NCBI GenBank assembly: GCA_019359595.1
Contig: JAHHGZ010000005.1
Coordinates: 202,750 to 266,749, forward strand
Reading direction: 5' to 3'
Length of the DNA: 64,000 nucleotides
Source of the DNA: Cyanomargarita calcarea GSE-NOS-MK-12-04C
GTDB taxonomy: Bacteria > Cyanobacteriota > Cyanobacteriia > Cyanobacteriales > Nostocaceae
In this document: one piece after another, positions 24,167-33,960 of the stretch
Position numbering within the stretch: position 1 is the stretch's first letter
Layout of the letters: each line of letters starts with the position of its first letter
Made by a program: the position numbers and the translations under genes
Notes under the pieces: generated by a model
Database searches by the model: none
Told to the model about the DNA's origin: nothing
The model's input: the letters and a program-made list of their open reading frames with translations, nothing else

Positions 24167-24549
24167 AACTACTATTGGACTCACACGTCCTCATTTGGTG
24201 GGCAAGTAGCTCCGAAAAGCTCTCTGAGAGGGTTTATAGCTTAATTCATGATACTAACAATACGTTGTTGTTTAGCATTGCAAGTATTTGGGAAATACAA
24301 ATAAAACTTCATCTGGGTAAGCTCAACCTAAATTCATCTCTTCCCGTTTTGATAGAAAATCAACAGCGTGTAAATAATCTACAACTTTTACCTATTGAAT
24401 TAGCCCATATCTGGGGTTTAACAAATCTACCCAATCATCATCGTGACCCTTTTGACAGACTTTTAATTAGTCAAGCGATTGTGGAAAAGATACCGCTCGT
24501 AAGCATTGATTCGGTTTTTGATAATTATCCTATTCAAAGGTTGTGGTAG
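24163..24549 (+). CDS. PIN-domain toxin of the DUF2281/PIN pair
   Basis: 128 residues. MKLLLDSHVLIWW contains the first Asp of the metal site, SIASIWEIQIK the conserved Glu, and HHRDPFDRLLISQA the HRDPFDR motif typical of this PIN subgroup; SIDSVFDNY supplies the last acidic position. It is a complete, normal-length toxin, translationally coupled to the preceding antitoxin, and is expected to be an RNase. Confidence 0.9.
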   Translation: MKLLLDSHVLIWWASSSEKLSERVYSLIHDTNNTLLFSIASIWEIQIKLHLGKLNLNSSLPVLIENQQRVNNLQLLPIELAHIWGLTNLPNHHRDPFDRLLISQAIVEKIPLVSIDSVFDNYPIQRLW

Positions 24550-24629
24550 GTTTAAGTTCGTTTTCCTTTGTGGCTTTGCCCTGACTGACATCCCCGTCCT
24601 GTAGAGGCACGGGGAACTACATAAGAAAG

Positions 24630-24821
24630 TTAAAAACTAGCAATCTGATACATTTTTTTACATTCCGAATGTGACTCTAAGGGAATGAAAAGAACTGTGC
24701 CCCGCAGGAGTGTAATCACATCCTGATTCGCTTCGTAAATTGTTTGCCAATTTTGGCGATCGCCATAAAATTTCTCGGCAATCCCAAATAGGGTGTCTCC
24801 ATCTTCTGCGGTATAAAGCAT
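24630..24821 (-). CDS. LysM-domain protein
   Basis: 63 residues from the ATG at 24821. A longer frame begins 20 codons upstream but adds a non-conserved extension. The LysM fold is clear: [32 protein letters not shown]...[10 protein letters not shown]. LysM binds N-acetylglucosamine-containing glycans such as peptidoglycan. It has no signal peptide in this form, so whether it acts in the periplasm or as a cytosolic BON/LysM-like adaptor is unclear. Confidence 0.75.
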   Translation of the reverse strand: MLYTAEDGDTLFGIAEKFYGDRQNWQTIYEANQDVITLLRGTVLFIPLESHSECKKMYQIASF

Positions 24822-24881
24822 AATTTTTACTCTTGTGTGTTGAGTGTAGTTGAAAAGAATAGGTAACAAGATTTTAGGCAA

Positions 24882-25188
24882 TAGGTTAAGTTGCCTTAAA
24901 TGCTCCCTTGTTTAGCTTTGATATTGGTAATGACTTATAACCCATATGCATTTATATAGGGCTAATTTCAATCAACTTATGCACTTTTCACACCAAGAAA
25001 AATAATCCACGAGAAAAATCACTCCGAATCGGTGTTAGCAGCTAAGAGCTAACAGCAAGAATTTTATAGGTTGTTGAGAAGGTTATTTGTTTTGTATTTA
25101 GGAAATAATGAGACTTTTCTATCTTCTCACAAAAAAAAGGAGAATGTAAGTCCCCTTGTAGTAATTGTTATGGATTAGCTTTTGGAGA
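24882..25188. other. Intergenic region, LysM gene to CAP gene
   Basis: About 307 bases, AT-rich, with no recognisable gene, hairpin or mobile element. It must contain the promoter of the leftward LysM gene and the 3' flank of the leftward CAP gene. Confidence 0.4.
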
Positions 25189-25896
25189 TTAAACAGACTT
25201 TTCTTTATATGTTCCAGCATAAGTAATGACACACATTTGCTTGTATGTACTATGAACACCAAAAGCGACCCCTGTCATCTTAAACTCAGGGTTAAACATA
25301 TTTTTGCGATGACCTCGGTTAGGTACGCCATCATCGATAATTAACTGCATGACGATATCCCGTGGAGTATGAGAACCATAGCTGATATTTTCCCCTGCAG
25401 TGATATCCCAATTTCCATAGCGATTGATGCGAGTAAAAGGTTGGCTATTATCGCTACCAATGTGACCGATAGCACCTTTAGAACCTTGGTCTTTAACGTG
25501 ATCTTTAGCACCCAAAGACATACCCTTGGATGCACTTAAATTGCCTACAGGAGGTTGAGACTTGAGAAAAGCTAGAGCCTCATCAACAGCTTTGACACCC
25601 TCAGTCGTCTGCAAGTAGACGCGATCGGATATTTTGACTCTATCGCCTTCAAAGCGTCTGCGATAATCTTCTAAAACAGCAGCATAAGCAGTGGGGTTTG
25701 TCCGTGCTTTGTTCATTTCTACAATCACCCCTTGTTCCAAAGGCGAGAGAATGTTCCTAGGTGCTACCTGTTCAGAACTTTTTTGCGGAATTTTCGGGTC
25801 AGGTGAGTTAGATTTAAACACTTTCACAGAAAATATAACTGCGAGAATAATAAGAATAAATACCCATAACGGCATTCGCACGATCGATGACCTCAC
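25189..25896 (-). CDS. CAP-domain (SCP-like) secreted or membrane-anchored protein
   Basis: 235 residues. An N-terminal hydrophobic segment (residues ~8-25) is an uncleaved anchor or signal. Then the CAP domain: [19 protein letters not shown], the His of [27 protein letters not shown], the CAP core [10 protein letters not shown], and [21 protein letters not shown] with the second His. Bacterial CAP proteins are extracytoplasmic and mostly uncharacterised. It is followed upstream by a close paralogue on the same strand. Confidence 0.88.
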   Translation of the reverse strand: MRSSIVRMPLWVFILIILAVIFSVKVFKSNSPDPKIPQKSSEQVAPRNILSPLEQGVIVEMNKARTNPTAYAAVLEDYRRRFEGDRVKISDRVYLQTTEGVKAVDEALAFLKSQPPVGNLSASKGMSLGAKDHVKDQGSKGAIGHIGSDNSQPFTRINRYGNWDITAGENISYGSHTPRDIVMQLIIDDGVPNRGHRKNMFNPEFKMTGVAFGVHSTYKQMCVITYAGTYKEKSV

Positions 25897-26032
25897 AACT
25901 TAGGAGCCACAAGTCAATTTATTTAGCTTCACAAAGTTGGAAGCATTCTCCCAAATTATGACAAAAATACATTTTTAAGTGGTTAGTGGTCAACAAATAG
26001 CCACTAACAACCAACAACTAACAACTAACAAT

Positions 26033-26734
26033 CTATTTGTCTTTATACCCTCCAGCGTAAGTAATCACACAGATTGTTCTATATGTGGTGTGAGTTCCAT
26101 AGGCAACTCCAGCAACTTTAAAAGCAGGATTAAAGATATTTGTTCTATGGCCTCTGTCAGGTACCCCATCATCGATAATTAACTGCATGACGATATCTTG
26201 GGCGGTATTTGGCCCGTAGCTGATATTTTCCCCTGCCGTAGTTTGCCAACGACCATAGCGACTGATACGAGTCGCAGGATTGCTACCATCGCTACCACTG
26301 TGACCTGTTACACCTTTTGGACCTTGGTCTTTCACATGGTCTTTGGCACCCAAGGACATACCATGAGATGATTTTAAAGCGCCTATAGGACGGGCTTTTT
26401 TGAGATAGGCTAGAGCCTCATCAACAGCTTTAACTCCCTCATTCGTTCGCAAAAAGACATTATCAGAAATTTTGACGCGGTTACCTTGGAAACGCTTTCG
26501 ATAATTTTGCATAATGGGAATGTACGACTTGGGATTTGTTCGCACCTTGTTCGTCTCCACTATCACCTGTTGTTCCAAAGGTGAGAGGTTATTTGCCTTC
26601 GCCAACAAAAAAGTCGGATTTGTTTGTGAAACCCCTATTGGGGGGGAATTTGTTGGAGATTTTGCAACAGATAGGCTAGAAAAGCTGGTTAACAGAGCGA
26701 TCGGAAAAAAGACCCAAGATGCGATGCGACGCAT
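26033..26734 (-). CDS. CAP-domain secreted protein (paralogue of the neighbouring gene)
   Basis: 233 residues with a signal peptide ([18 protein letters not shown]). The CAP domain shares long identical stretches with the gene to its left: [50 protein letters not shown]. The pair is a tandem duplication that has diverged in N-terminal sequences: this copy has a cleavable-looking signal, the other a likely anchor. CAP family members are secreted; function here unknown. Confidence 0.88.
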   Translation of the reverse strand: MRRIASWVFFPIALLTSFSSLSVAKSPTNSPPIGVSQTNPTFLLAKANNLSPLEQQVIVETNKVRTNPKSYIPIMQNYRKRFQGNRVKISDNVFLRTNEGVKAVDEALAYLKKARPIGALKSSHGMSLGAKDHVKDQGPKGVTGHSGSDGSNPATRISRYGRWQTTAGENISYGPNTAQDIVMQLIIDDGVPDRGHRTNIFNPAFKVAGVAYGTHTTYRTICVITYAGGYKDK

Positions 26735-26879
26735 TGATTACCTCACGATTTTTGTTCTAAAGGTTTAGTTAATTGACGTAGATGCACCCAGATTGTCTGG
26801 GGGATATGTGTTCGTTGTAACCTTTAAAACTAAAAATCGTAAAGAGTAAGTTTACTCACATCTGTGCCCGTCCTTATTT

Positions 26880-26903
26880 GGGGTGGGCACCGAAGCCCAC
26901 CCC
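26880..26903. repeat. Strong stem-loop
   Basis: GGGGTGGGC and GCCCACCCC flank a six-base loop, giving a perfect 9-bp stem between the CAP gene start and the 3' end of the truncated oxygenase. There is no T run on either side, so it is a dispersed palindrome more than a classical terminator. Confidence 0.6.
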
Positions 26904-26991
26904 ACAAGATTGGAGAATTTATTTATTGGAAGTCCCTTGGGTAAGAATATTGTTAATCTTGCTCAGGGCGATCGCCACTTTAAATCTTGAA

Positions 26992-27606
26992 CTAATTTTG
27001 GATAGTTTGGTGATACCAGCGACGGAATAGTAAAGTTGCTTTATCGGTTGGTACATTACACTCTTCGGTTGTGGCAGGAATTTCTCCCTTCTGGGATTCA
27101 ATTACAAGCCGATCTTCAACAATCGGTTGAATAAATTCGTTAGCGATAGAGGTTTGCGATTGAGGATCGATGTCACCTAACATCAACATCGCGAATATGT
27201 ATCGTGTTTGATGCTCGTTCAAGGGTACAGAAAACTGATGGATGCGAAGAGGTATCCCCATCTCATCAAATTTAAACACAACGAGATTGGGTTGAAACCA
27301 CTCAAATGAGAAGCCAGACGGGATGTTGTGAAAACGATTAAAAACCTGAGCCCCTTGTTTTGTTTGCTGAATTTGGAACTCAACAATGCTTTTTGCTTCA
27401 AGTGCTGGCTGACCAATTTCACCACCAAAGGAATTGCGATGAACAAACGGAATATGAAGATAATCCATCCCATTCTCAACTATGCGTGTCCAGTGAGCAT
27501 TCCAAACTTCGTGGTGAATAATATAGGACTGTTCTGGTTGCAGTAGGCTCTCTGGAAGATTCAACTCCTTATACTCCCCTCCTGTAAACACCCACACTAA
27601 CCCCAA
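26992..27606 (-). pseudogene. 5'-truncated Rieske-type oxygenase (catalytic domain only)
   Basis: 204 residues that begin at the point where a Rieske oxygenase passes from its [2Fe-2S] domain to the catalytic domain (GLVWVFTGGEY). The mononuclear iron motif D-x2-H-x4-H is intact in ENGMDYLHIPFVHR. The C-terminal part (HQFSVPLNEHQTRYIF) fits the pheophorbide a oxygenase/vanillate demethylase-like group. The usual Rieske CxH...CxxH part is missing. The only in-frame starts are TTG/GTG inside the domain, and the frame abuts the dnaE stop. Without the Rieske cluster electron transfer should fail, so I call it a truncated remnant. Confidence 0.7.
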
Positions 27607-27608
27607 CC

Positions 27609-30239
27609 CTACAGGGGCAAACCCTTCACCTGCATCAAGTCCAATTCCCGCTCAAATATTTCATCAATTGGCAACATTTCCCCTGCATCTGTCATAAATT
27701 TATGGTCTTTTGTTGCCCGAATAATTGAACCATCATCTAAACAATATTCAAAAACTTCTTGTTGTCCCCGATTGTGCCACTGTCCTATGGGTTGAGTGTA
27801 AATATTTCCGTTATTATCAAGACTAAAAACTGTACATTCAATACCTTTTTCAACAATTTCACCAATCGGTAAAAAGCCGTATTCTTCCGTTAAAACCTTT
27901 GTATCATAACTCAAACAATATTCGGCAAAATTTAACATTTCGTTGAATAACTTTTCAGCGATTTGTTTGCTAACTCCATTTTTTGCAGAGCCATCGATAA
28001 ATTTTTCACGCTGCTTTTCCATTTCAGCAACTTTCTTTTTACCCATAGCACGACGCAACAAATCAGCCTGCCCAAGGGTATACCCAGCCAAATCCTGAGC
28101 CATTTTCATAATTTGCTCTTGGTAGCAAAGCGTTCCATAAGTTTCTTCTAAAATAGGTTCCAGCAAGGGATGTTGATATTCAACTTTCTCCCGTCCATGC
28201 TTGCGATCGATAAAGTGAGGAATCAATCCTGCATCTAATGGGCCTGGTCGATACAATGCCAAAATAGAAGAAATATCTTCAATATTGGAAGGCTTTAAAT
28301 CGCGTACTATTTGACGCATTCCGGAAGATTCTAACTGAAATATTCCTTCTAAATTACCTTCTTCTAAAAGTTTATAAGTCTTTTGCACCTCGTTAGGTAA
28401 AGTTTTATGGTCACCTTTAGCTAATATTTTCTGCGCTCTTCTCTCTTGCTTAGTTATCTCATATGCGTCTAATTTAAATCCGTGATTTTCCTCAATCAAA
28501 TCAATGGCTTTCTGAATCATCGTCAAATTCCTTAAACCCAGAAAATCCATCTTTAACAAACCCAGAGATTCTATATCTTCCATAAAATACTGGGTAATCA
28601 CGGAGCCGTCATTATTTTTTTGTAATGGCACAAGTTGGTCTAATGGTTCGGCAGAAATCACCACACCGGCTGCATGAACGCCAAAAGTTTTGTTAGTACC
28701 TTCAATTCGCATTGCCATATCTAGCCAATGGCGGACATGGGGTTCATTCTCATATTTTTCTTTAAACTCAGGTGCTGGTGTTTTATCAGAAATCATCACC
28801 TTGAGTTTAGTTGGTTTCCCCCGCACGACGGGAATCATCTTCGCCATTTTGTCTGATTCGCCATAAGGAATATTCAATACCCTAGCGACATCTTTTAAAA
28901 CAGATTTGGATGTGAGACGGTTAAAAGTAATAATTTGAGCAACTCTTTCTGTGCCATATTTCTCAGTGACATACTCAATCACCTTATCCCGTTGTTCGAT
29001 ACAGAAATCTGTATCAATATCAGGCATAGATTTCCGTTCTGGGTTGAGAAATCTTTCAAAGAGTAGCCCATGATGTACTGGGTCGATATTAGTGATGCCC
29101 ATCGTATAGGCAACTAGAGAACCTGCTGCCGAACCGCGACCGGGACCAACTGGAATCCCATTATCTCTGGCAAATTTGATGTAATCCCACACTACTAAAA
29201 AGTATGTGGAAAAACCCATTTGCTGAATCATTTTTAGTTCATATTCCAGTCTTTCTTTATAGACTTGATCGACTTCATTTTTCGATTTGCGATTTAACTT
29301 TTCTAAAAGTCCTTGCCAAGCAATTTCTTCCGCATAAGTATCAGGAGTATAACCGGATGGGATTGCAGGGGTAGGAATGCGAGGCTCATCCATAATGTGG
29401 TAAAGCTCGACTTTATCGGCAATTTCTTCAGTTGTGACTATCGCTTCCAAGATAACGTCATCGGTTAAATGGTCGCGGAATAGCTGCTTCATTTCTTCAC
29501 CGGATTTCAGATATTCTGTACCTGTATAACGCATCCGGTTATCTTCAATAATTAGTTTGCCTGTTTGAATGCAGAGTAAAGCGTCATGCGCTTCAACGTC
29601 ATAACAGGAAATGTAGTGGGAATCATTTGTGGCAATAAATTTAATCCCTAACTCCCGCGCAATTTTGACAATTTCTACATTTACAATCCGGTCTTCTGGG
29701 AACCCGTGGTCTTGAATTTCTAAATAATAATCATCACCTAATGTATCCTTATACCATTGTGCAACTTTTCGGGCTGCATCCGGTCTACCGCTGAGAATTG
29801 CTTGGGGAATTTCTCCACCCAAACAAGCGCTGGTAACAATCAAGCCTTCCCGGTATTCTTTGAGTAATTCTTTGTTGATACAAGGTCGAGAAAAAATACC
29901 TTTACCTTGTACACCATTGAGGTGAGATTCTGTTGTTAATTTAACTAAATTTTTGTAACCTTTTGTGTTTTTAGCTAAAACAACTTGATGATATTTAGGA
30001 CGGCGTTCTTGTTTGGTGATATCGCCGTTAATGATATACATTTCATTGCCAATAATTGGCTTAATATTCTTGCTGCGACAAGTTTTGACCAGTTCGATCG
30101 CACCGTACATCACTCCATGATCCGTCAGCGCGATCGCTTTCATACCCAATTCGATAGCGCGATCGACCAACTCCGGTAACTGACTGGCCCCATCGAGCAA
30201 ACTGTAGTCACTGTGAATGTGCAAAGGTACAAAGGACAT
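27609..30239 (-). CDS. dnaE: DNA polymerase III alpha, N-terminal half, with DnaE split intein N-fragment
   Basis: 876 residues from the ATG at 30239 ([20 protein letters not shown], the PHP domain start); an upstream ATG at 30281 adds a non-conserved 14-residue tail. The polymerase palm has the PDIDTDF aspartates. The extein ends LNFAEY and the intein begins at residue 775 ([10 protein letters not shown]), continuing about 102 residues with block B ATKDHKF and ending [16 protein letters not shown]. The product is joined by protein trans-splicing to a DnaE-C polypeptide encoded elsewhere, not in this window. Replicative polymerase catalytic subunit. Confidence 0.97.
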   Translation of the reverse strand: MSFVPLHIHSDYSLLDGASQLPELVDRAIELGMKAIALTDHGVMYGAIELVKTCRSKNIKPIIGNEMYIINGDITKQERRPKYHQVVLAKNTKGYKNLVKLTTESHLNGVQGKGIFSRPCINKELLKEYREGLIVTSACLGGEIPQAILSGRPDAARKVAQWYKDTLGDDYYLEIQDHGFPEDRIVNVEIVKIARELGIKFIATNDSHYISCYDVEAHDALLCIQTGKLIIEDNRMRYTGTEYLKSGEEMKQLFRDHLTDDVILEAIVTTEEIADKVELYHIMDEPRIPTPAIPSGYTPDTYAEEIAWQGLLEKLNRKSKNEVDQVYKERLEYELKMIQQMGFSTYFLVVWDYIKFARDNGIPVGPGRGSAAGSLVAYTMGITNIDPVHHGLLFERFLNPERKSMPDIDTDFCIEQRDKVIEYVTEKYGTERVAQIITFNRLTSKSVLKDVARVLNIPYGESDKMAKMIPVVRGKPTKLKVMISDKTPAPEFKEKYENEPHVRHWLDMAMRIEGTNKTFGVHAAGVVISAEPLDQLVPLQKNNDGSVITQYFMEDIESLGLLKMDFLGLRNLTMIQKAIDLIEENHGFKLDAYEITKQERRAQKILAKGDHKTLPNEVQKTYKLLEEGNLEGIFQLESSGMRQIVRDLKPSNIEDISSILALYRPGPLDAGLIPHFIDRKHGREKVEYQHPLLEPILEETYGTLCYQEQIMKMAQDLAGYTLGQADLLRRAMGKKKVAEMEKQREKFIDGSAKNGVSKQIAEKLFNEMLNFAEYCLSYDTKVLTEEYGFLPIGEIVEKGIECTVFSLDNNGNIYTQPIGQWHNRGQQEVFEYCLDDGSIIRATKDHKFMTDAGEMLPIDEIFERELDLMQVKGLPL

Positions 30240-30484
30240 AAGCGTTTCCCACTCTAAGCAAACAACATCACTGAACTTCACAAAAAGAAGTAGAGAAAAG
30301 TAGAAAGGGAAAGGGTTCCGTTTACCCTTTGACCTTTTTTCGTTAACCTTTACCCTTTTAAATAACAGTGATGGTATTTTAGGTTAACTCAATTTGCGGC
30401 CAATCTGAAAACTTGTCTTAATCCGAAATTTCCCTCCCCGGAAGTGATGTTTAATTAATTACGCCACTAAATCAGCACCCCCTA

Positions 30485-31786
30485 ATGAACCAACCAGAGA
30501 GTATTCCTTCATCAGAAACCAAGCCCCGTCCTTGGTGGCAGCGTATCCCTCTGACAGTACAAATTCTTATCGCTTTAGTGCTTGCTGTGGCTTTAGGAAT
30601 TTTACTTGGTGGTGGTAACCCCAGTGCCGCCAATAAGGACTTCATAAATGGTTTAGCAACTCCCGCTGACTTGGTTTTGAAGGCTTTGCGTGCGCTCGCT
30701 ACACCCTTAATTTTGGTGGCAGTGCTGCATACTTTCATGACTACGCATATTCCCGGTACTGCCGGACGCAAGCTAGCATTACTGCTGATTACCAATACAA
30801 CCGTAGCAATACTGATTGGACTTTTGGTGGCAAACGTTTTGCGTCCTGGTACTTGGGGGGGGCAGCTGATACCCCCAGGAGATGTGCAAGCAAGCCCTCA
30901 AAGTAATCTTGACCCTTGGGGACTCATCAAAGATGCTGTGCCAGATTCTATCCTCAGGCCCTTGGTGGATAATAACGTTATTCAATTGATTGTGATTGCT
31001 CTGAGTTTGGGCATTGTCCTGCGAGCGATAAAATCAGAGATGGTCGCTCAAGGCAAGACAGAATACAAGCCAATTGAAGATATTATTGGGGTATTGTTTG
31101 ATGCTGTAATTCGCGTCCTCAACTGGGTAATTGCTTTAGTGCCTTTAGCAGTATTTGGCATTGTATCAAAAACTGTGGCACTGCAAGGCTTTGCACCATT
31201 TCAATCTTTGTTTGCGTTTATTGTAGCGGTACTGCTAGCATTGATACTGCAAGCTTGCTACTACCTCACCAGAGTCAAATTAGAGTCGTGGGTAAACCCG
31301 ATAAATTTCCTTAAAGGGGGTGCTGATGCCTTCCTGACGGCTTTCTCAACATCATCATCCGGTGCGACAATGCCCGTTACCTTTGAAGTGTTGCAAGAAA
31401 AAATTGGTTTGCGGGAATCTTCTGCAGCGTTAGGGGCATTAGTTGGGGCTAATTTCAACAACGACGGTACGGCACTGTATGAAGCGATGTCTGCGTTGTT
31501 TATCTCCCAAGTATTGGGACAACATCTAAATTTAGCACAGCAGTTGATTGTCATTCTCACCTCAATTTTTGCGTCCGTGGGTGCAGCGAATATTCCCAAC
31601 GCTGGATTGGTGACAATGACACTGGTATTCACTTCCGTTGGTTTGCCTACACAGTATATAGCTGTACTGGTGACTGTTGATTGGTTCTTAGACCGCTGTC
31701 GGACTGCAATTAACGTGATGGGTGATATGACTGTGAGTACTTTATTGGATGGGAAAAAGCCAAAGTCTCAGGAGTTAGAAAATTAA
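30485..31786 (+). CDS. Dicarboxylate/amino acid:cation symporter (DAACS family)
   Basis: 433 residues with multiple membrane segments: an N-terminal span (IPLTVQILIALVLAVALGILL), the first hairpin region, and the diagnostic transport core TAFSTSSSGATMPVT followed by ALGALVGANFNNDGTALYEA and a C-terminal SVGAANIPNAGLVTM. The family moves glutamate, aspartate or C4-dicarboxylates with Na+ or H+. The serine-rich hairpin is intact, so it should be functional. Divergent from dnaE; substrate not predictable from sequence alone. Confidence 0.92.
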   Translation: MNQPESIPSSETKPRPWWQRIPLTVQILIALVLAVALGILLGGGNPSAANKDFINGLATPADLVLKALRALATPLILVAVLHTFMTTHIPGTAGRKLALLLITNTTVAILIGLLVANVLRPGTWGGQLIPPGDVQASPQSNLDPWGLIKDAVPDSILRPLVDNNVIQLIVIALSLGIVLRAIKSEMVAQGKTEYKPIEDIIGVLFDAVIRVLNWVIALVPLAVFGIVSKTVALQGFAPFQSLFAFIVAVLLALILQACYYLTRVKLESWVNPINFLKGGADAFLTAFSTSSSGATMPVTFEVLQEKIGLRESSAALGALVGANFNNDGTALYEAMSALFISQVLGQHLNLAQQLIVILTSIFASVGAANIPNAGLVTMTLVFTSVGLPTQYIAVLVTVDWFLDRCRTAINVMGDMTVSTLLDGKKPKSQELEN

Positions 31787-31809
31787 GAGCTAGAAGTTAG
31801 GAGTTGGGA

Positions 31810-31917
31810 GTTAAGGTGACTAAATCTTAACTCTTACCTTCGCTTCTTCTCTTCGAGACGCTCCGCGAAGAGAAGAAGCGAAGGAAAAACGATTGATTTC
31901 ACAGCTTACACCTTAAC
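31810..31917. repeat. Miniature element, GTTAAGGTG family, copy 1
   Basis: Starts GTTAAGGTGACT and ends CAGCTTACACCTTAAC, with ACGGCT continuing on the right flank as in the second copy's left flank. The centre is a perfect 19-bp stem: CCTTCGCTTCTTCTCTTCG at 31837-31855 and its complement at 31866-31884. It lies 23 bases past the symporter stop, where the hairpin could also act on that mRNA's 3' end. Confidence 0.75.
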
Positions 31918-31940
31918 AGCCGTAGAGTGAGGAGTTATAT

Positions 31941-32042
31941 TACAGCACTTTGCAAGTAAATGAAGTACACCCCCTCCCCTTGGCATACGGGGAGGGTTGG
32001 GGAGGGGTATTTCTGTACCTCACAAAGTTGAAATTTGCTGTA
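31941..32042. repeat. Miniature element, TACAGCA family, copy 1
   Basis: Starts TACAGCACTTTGCAAGTAAA and ends with the partial inverse (CACAAAGTTGAAATTTGCTGTA), with GTACACCCC / GTACCTCA further in. The centre is a C-rich/G-rich palindrome (CCCCTCCCC...GGGGAGGG). A second copy with a different centre lies at 56187-56293. Confidence 0.7.
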
Positions 32043-32063
32043 TGTCCGGGAAATCAATCATAA

Positions 32064-32190
32064 TCAGGACTTACGATATTGTCACAAATCATCGAAGCGA
32101 AGAGACGCTACAAACCATAATTTACCGTACAGTATTTATCTAAGCGTCACACACCCTACGGTTATTAATGTGCCAGTTACGTAAGTCCTA
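32064..32190. mobile_element. MITE with AGGACTTACG terminal repeats
   Basis: AGGACTTACG at about 32065 and its exact complement CGTAAGTCCT ending near 32190 bound a ~126-base segment with no ORF. This structure matches a small non-autonomous derivative of an insertion sequence. The target duplication is not clear. Confidence 0.55.
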
Positions 32191-32282
32191 ATAATAAAAA
32201 ATTGTAAAATTCTGTAGAAACGTTACATATAACGTTTCTACAATGTTGGTAATTAACCGGACATGATATGAAGAGTTGTGAT

Positions 32283-32375
32283 TTATTCCCCCCACACCCT
32301 AGAAGGGTGGGGCTATACAAACCAAGCCCACCTGCGTGGGCTATTAATTGCATCTTCATACTATTTGGTATAACT
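32283..32375 (-). repeat. Double-hairpin dispersed repeat, copy B
   Basis: On the minus strand it reads GATGCAATTAATAGCCCACG..., then GTGGGCTTGG, then ATAGCCCCACCCTTCTAGGG, the same order and flanks as copy A between cmr3 and cmr4. The match extends beyond the two hairpins on the hairpin-1 side, showing that a unit of about 90 bases is what moves. Confidence 0.8.
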
Positions 32376-32411
32376 CTTAACTCCTAACTCATAATTCCTA
32401 ACTCCTAACTC

Positions 32412-32648
32412 CTAACTCTTGTTAACGTCGCACTCTTTGGCCCAACAACGTTTTAAGAGCTTAATTCTATGAAGATAAGCAAAACGGCTGGGAATTAATA
32501 CAAATTTACTATCAGAGCTAAATAAAGGCTGGTTAAGATATTGCCACAGCGGAAATCTTAGGTTGTTGTCTTCTGGTGTCATAAGAAAAATAAAATAATA
32601 TAAAAATGCGACTGCGCAGTAGTTGGCATCTTCTTTGAAAGATGACAT
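32412..32648 (-). CDS. Hypothetical protein (doubtful)
   Basis: 78 residues with no recognised family: an aromatic stretch (AVAFLYYFIFL) then FPLWQYLNQPLF and a basic C-terminus. It lies between repeat elements and an IS remnant, and its 3' end runs into heptamer repeats. It could be a real small gene or a chance frame; nothing in the flanks decides. Confidence 0.3.
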   Translation of the reverse strand: MSSFKEDANYCAVAFLYYFIFLMTPEDNNLRFPLWQYLNQPLFSSDSKFVLIPSRFAYLHRIKLLKRCWAKECDVNKS

Positions 32649-32781
32649 GTACTGAGGTACTAGTTAAAGATTACACATCGTATGCGCGATCGCCCTTGTG
32701 GCAATTGCGGAATATTAAGGTATCGATTGCTAAAATTTCAGAACCCCTACCCCCTACCCCGCGATCGCGTAAGTCTCATAA

Positions 32782-33272
32782 GAGGATGTTTTAAAAGTCG
32801 AAGGTAGTAAAAAATTAAGCTAGTCGTCTAACCATGATACGAATCATCGCTATATAAATAAAAGCCTCGGAGGTTTCGGGTAGCCGTTCATAATCCTTGC
32901 TCAAACGCCGACACCAATTGAGCCAGCCAAATGTCCTTTCCACTACCCACCGCTTTGGTAATAAGACAAAACCCTTTTTCTCCAAAAGTCTAAGGACAAT
33001 TTCCACAATCCACCGAAATACATCCATTACCCAGTGGATAAAATCTTCTCCTCGATACCCTCCATCCATCCAAATTGTATGTAAGCAATGCACGCGAAGC
33101 TTGCGCGACGCCTTGCGGCGTTCGCCCATACAATGAACTCGGTTGAGTACTTTTTTGTCTCCTTGACGGATATACTTTTGTCATTTGCTCACTAGGTGCT
33201 GGTTTCTACAAATCTCAGCTTAAACCTTGTGAGCTTTTTTTTACGATCCTCCCCCACTTTTCAAACATCCTC
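32782..33272 (-). mobile_element. IS5-type insertion sequence remnant with both ends
   Basis: Left end GAGGATGTTTTAAAAGT and right end (complement) GAGGATGTTTGAAAAGTGGG are inverted copies. Both are bordered by TAA (32779-32781 and 33273-33275), a 3-base target duplication usual for the IS1031-like part of the IS5 family. The 491-base interior is too short for a full transposase and holds only its C-terminal part, so an internal deletion has made a non-autonomous element. Confidence 0.8.
32815..33184 (-). pseudogene. IS5-family transposase fragment (C-terminal)
   Basis: The frame 32815-33129 keeps WMDGGYRGEDF (second catalytic Asp region) and KRWVVERTFGWLNWCRRLSKDYER (catalytic Glu with the IS5 YREK-like block). 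Upstream the frame is broken near 33080-33128 by a GCGCGACGCCTTGCGGCG-type dispersed repeat, and another frame carries the preceding sequence. The N-terminal DNA-binding region and first Asp are missing. Not functional. Confidence 0.8.
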
Positions 33273-33348
33273 TAAGTACTTTATTTATTTTGCGGATTTG
33301 AGATAATGTTTTGATAGATGAACTTATTTTCTATAATTAGACCAATCA

Positions 33349-33603
33349 ATGACACAGATTATTCTTGAAAATCTAGACCCGATTGTGGTTGAGAAACTCC
33401 AAGTCCGTGCTACCCGCCAAGGTAGGAGCTTGATAGAAGAACTTAAAGCTATTGTAGAAGAAGCTGTACAGTTTGAGAGCTTTCCGAATCAGCAAGAAAC
33501 TATGCATGAAGCGAGAGAAAGACTAGCAAAAGTAAGGCAACAATATCAAGGACGAACTTTTAGAGATAGTGCTGAACTATTACGCGAGGACCGTCAACGT
33601 TGA
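33349..33603 (+). CDS. FitA/VapB-like ribbon-helix-helix antitoxin
   Basis: 84 residues. The N-terminus MTQIILENLDPIVVEKLQVRATRQGRSLIEELKAIVEEA is the ribbon-helix-helix pattern of FitA-type antitoxins: a strand, then two helices with the usual GRSxxEE turn. A charged C-terminal tail would bind the partner toxin. Its stop TGA overlaps the TTG start of the following PIN gene by three bases. The partner is truncated (see next entry). Confidence 0.8.
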   Translation: MTQIILENLDPIVVEKLQVRATRQGRSLIEELKAIVEEAVQFESFPNQQETMHEARERLAKVRQQYQGRTFRDSAELLREDRQR

Positions 33604-33869
33604 ATAAATTTGTTGTCGATGCCAATGTTGCAGTTAAGTGGGTTTTACCGGAAATTCATGCAGAGGCTGCATCACGCCTATTAAATAGCGATTATACACT
33701 CTTAGTACCAGATTTTTTCTTTTCTGAAATTGGAAATATTTTTTGGAAACAAGTTCGGTTTGGTACAGATACTCTGGAAGAAGCTAAATTGAATTTTAAC
33801 CAGATTGCCATTACTGATATACAAATTTATCAGTCTAAACCTATCTATGATGCAAGCTGGCAAAGATGA
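33600..33869 (+). pseudogene. Truncated PIN-domain toxin
   Basis: 89 residues beginning at a TTG: NKFVVDANVAVKWVLPE with the first Asp, then LVPDFFFSEIGNIFWK with the conserved Glu. After QIYQSKPIYDASWQR the frame stops where a PIN domain should continue with the D-x-x-Y/L-x-A helix and last Asp. A full-length member has about 130-140 residues, so roughly the last third is missing. The antitoxin may persist as an orphan. Confidence 0.7.
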
Positions 33870-33960
33870 CTATTTAAAAACTCGCTCTTCAATTTTTACT
33901 GGTGAGACAGTAACGATACTCTATGAAAAAATCCAAGCTTACCAAAAGAGTAAGGAATAA
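33847..33960 (+). pseudogene. Orphan C-terminal frame fused behind the truncated PIN gene
   Basis: A 37-codon frame overlapping the end of the PIN remnant in another phase: KDDYLKTRSSIFTGETVTILYEK, ending in a lysine-rich tail. It looks like the C-terminus of an unrelated protein brought in at the break point that truncated the PIN toxin. Its family was not recognised. Confidence 0.35.

Noticed and set aside
32177..32359. Leftward 60-codon frame
   Set aside because: It covers a MITE end and the double-hairpin repeat, so it is a by-product of those sequences.
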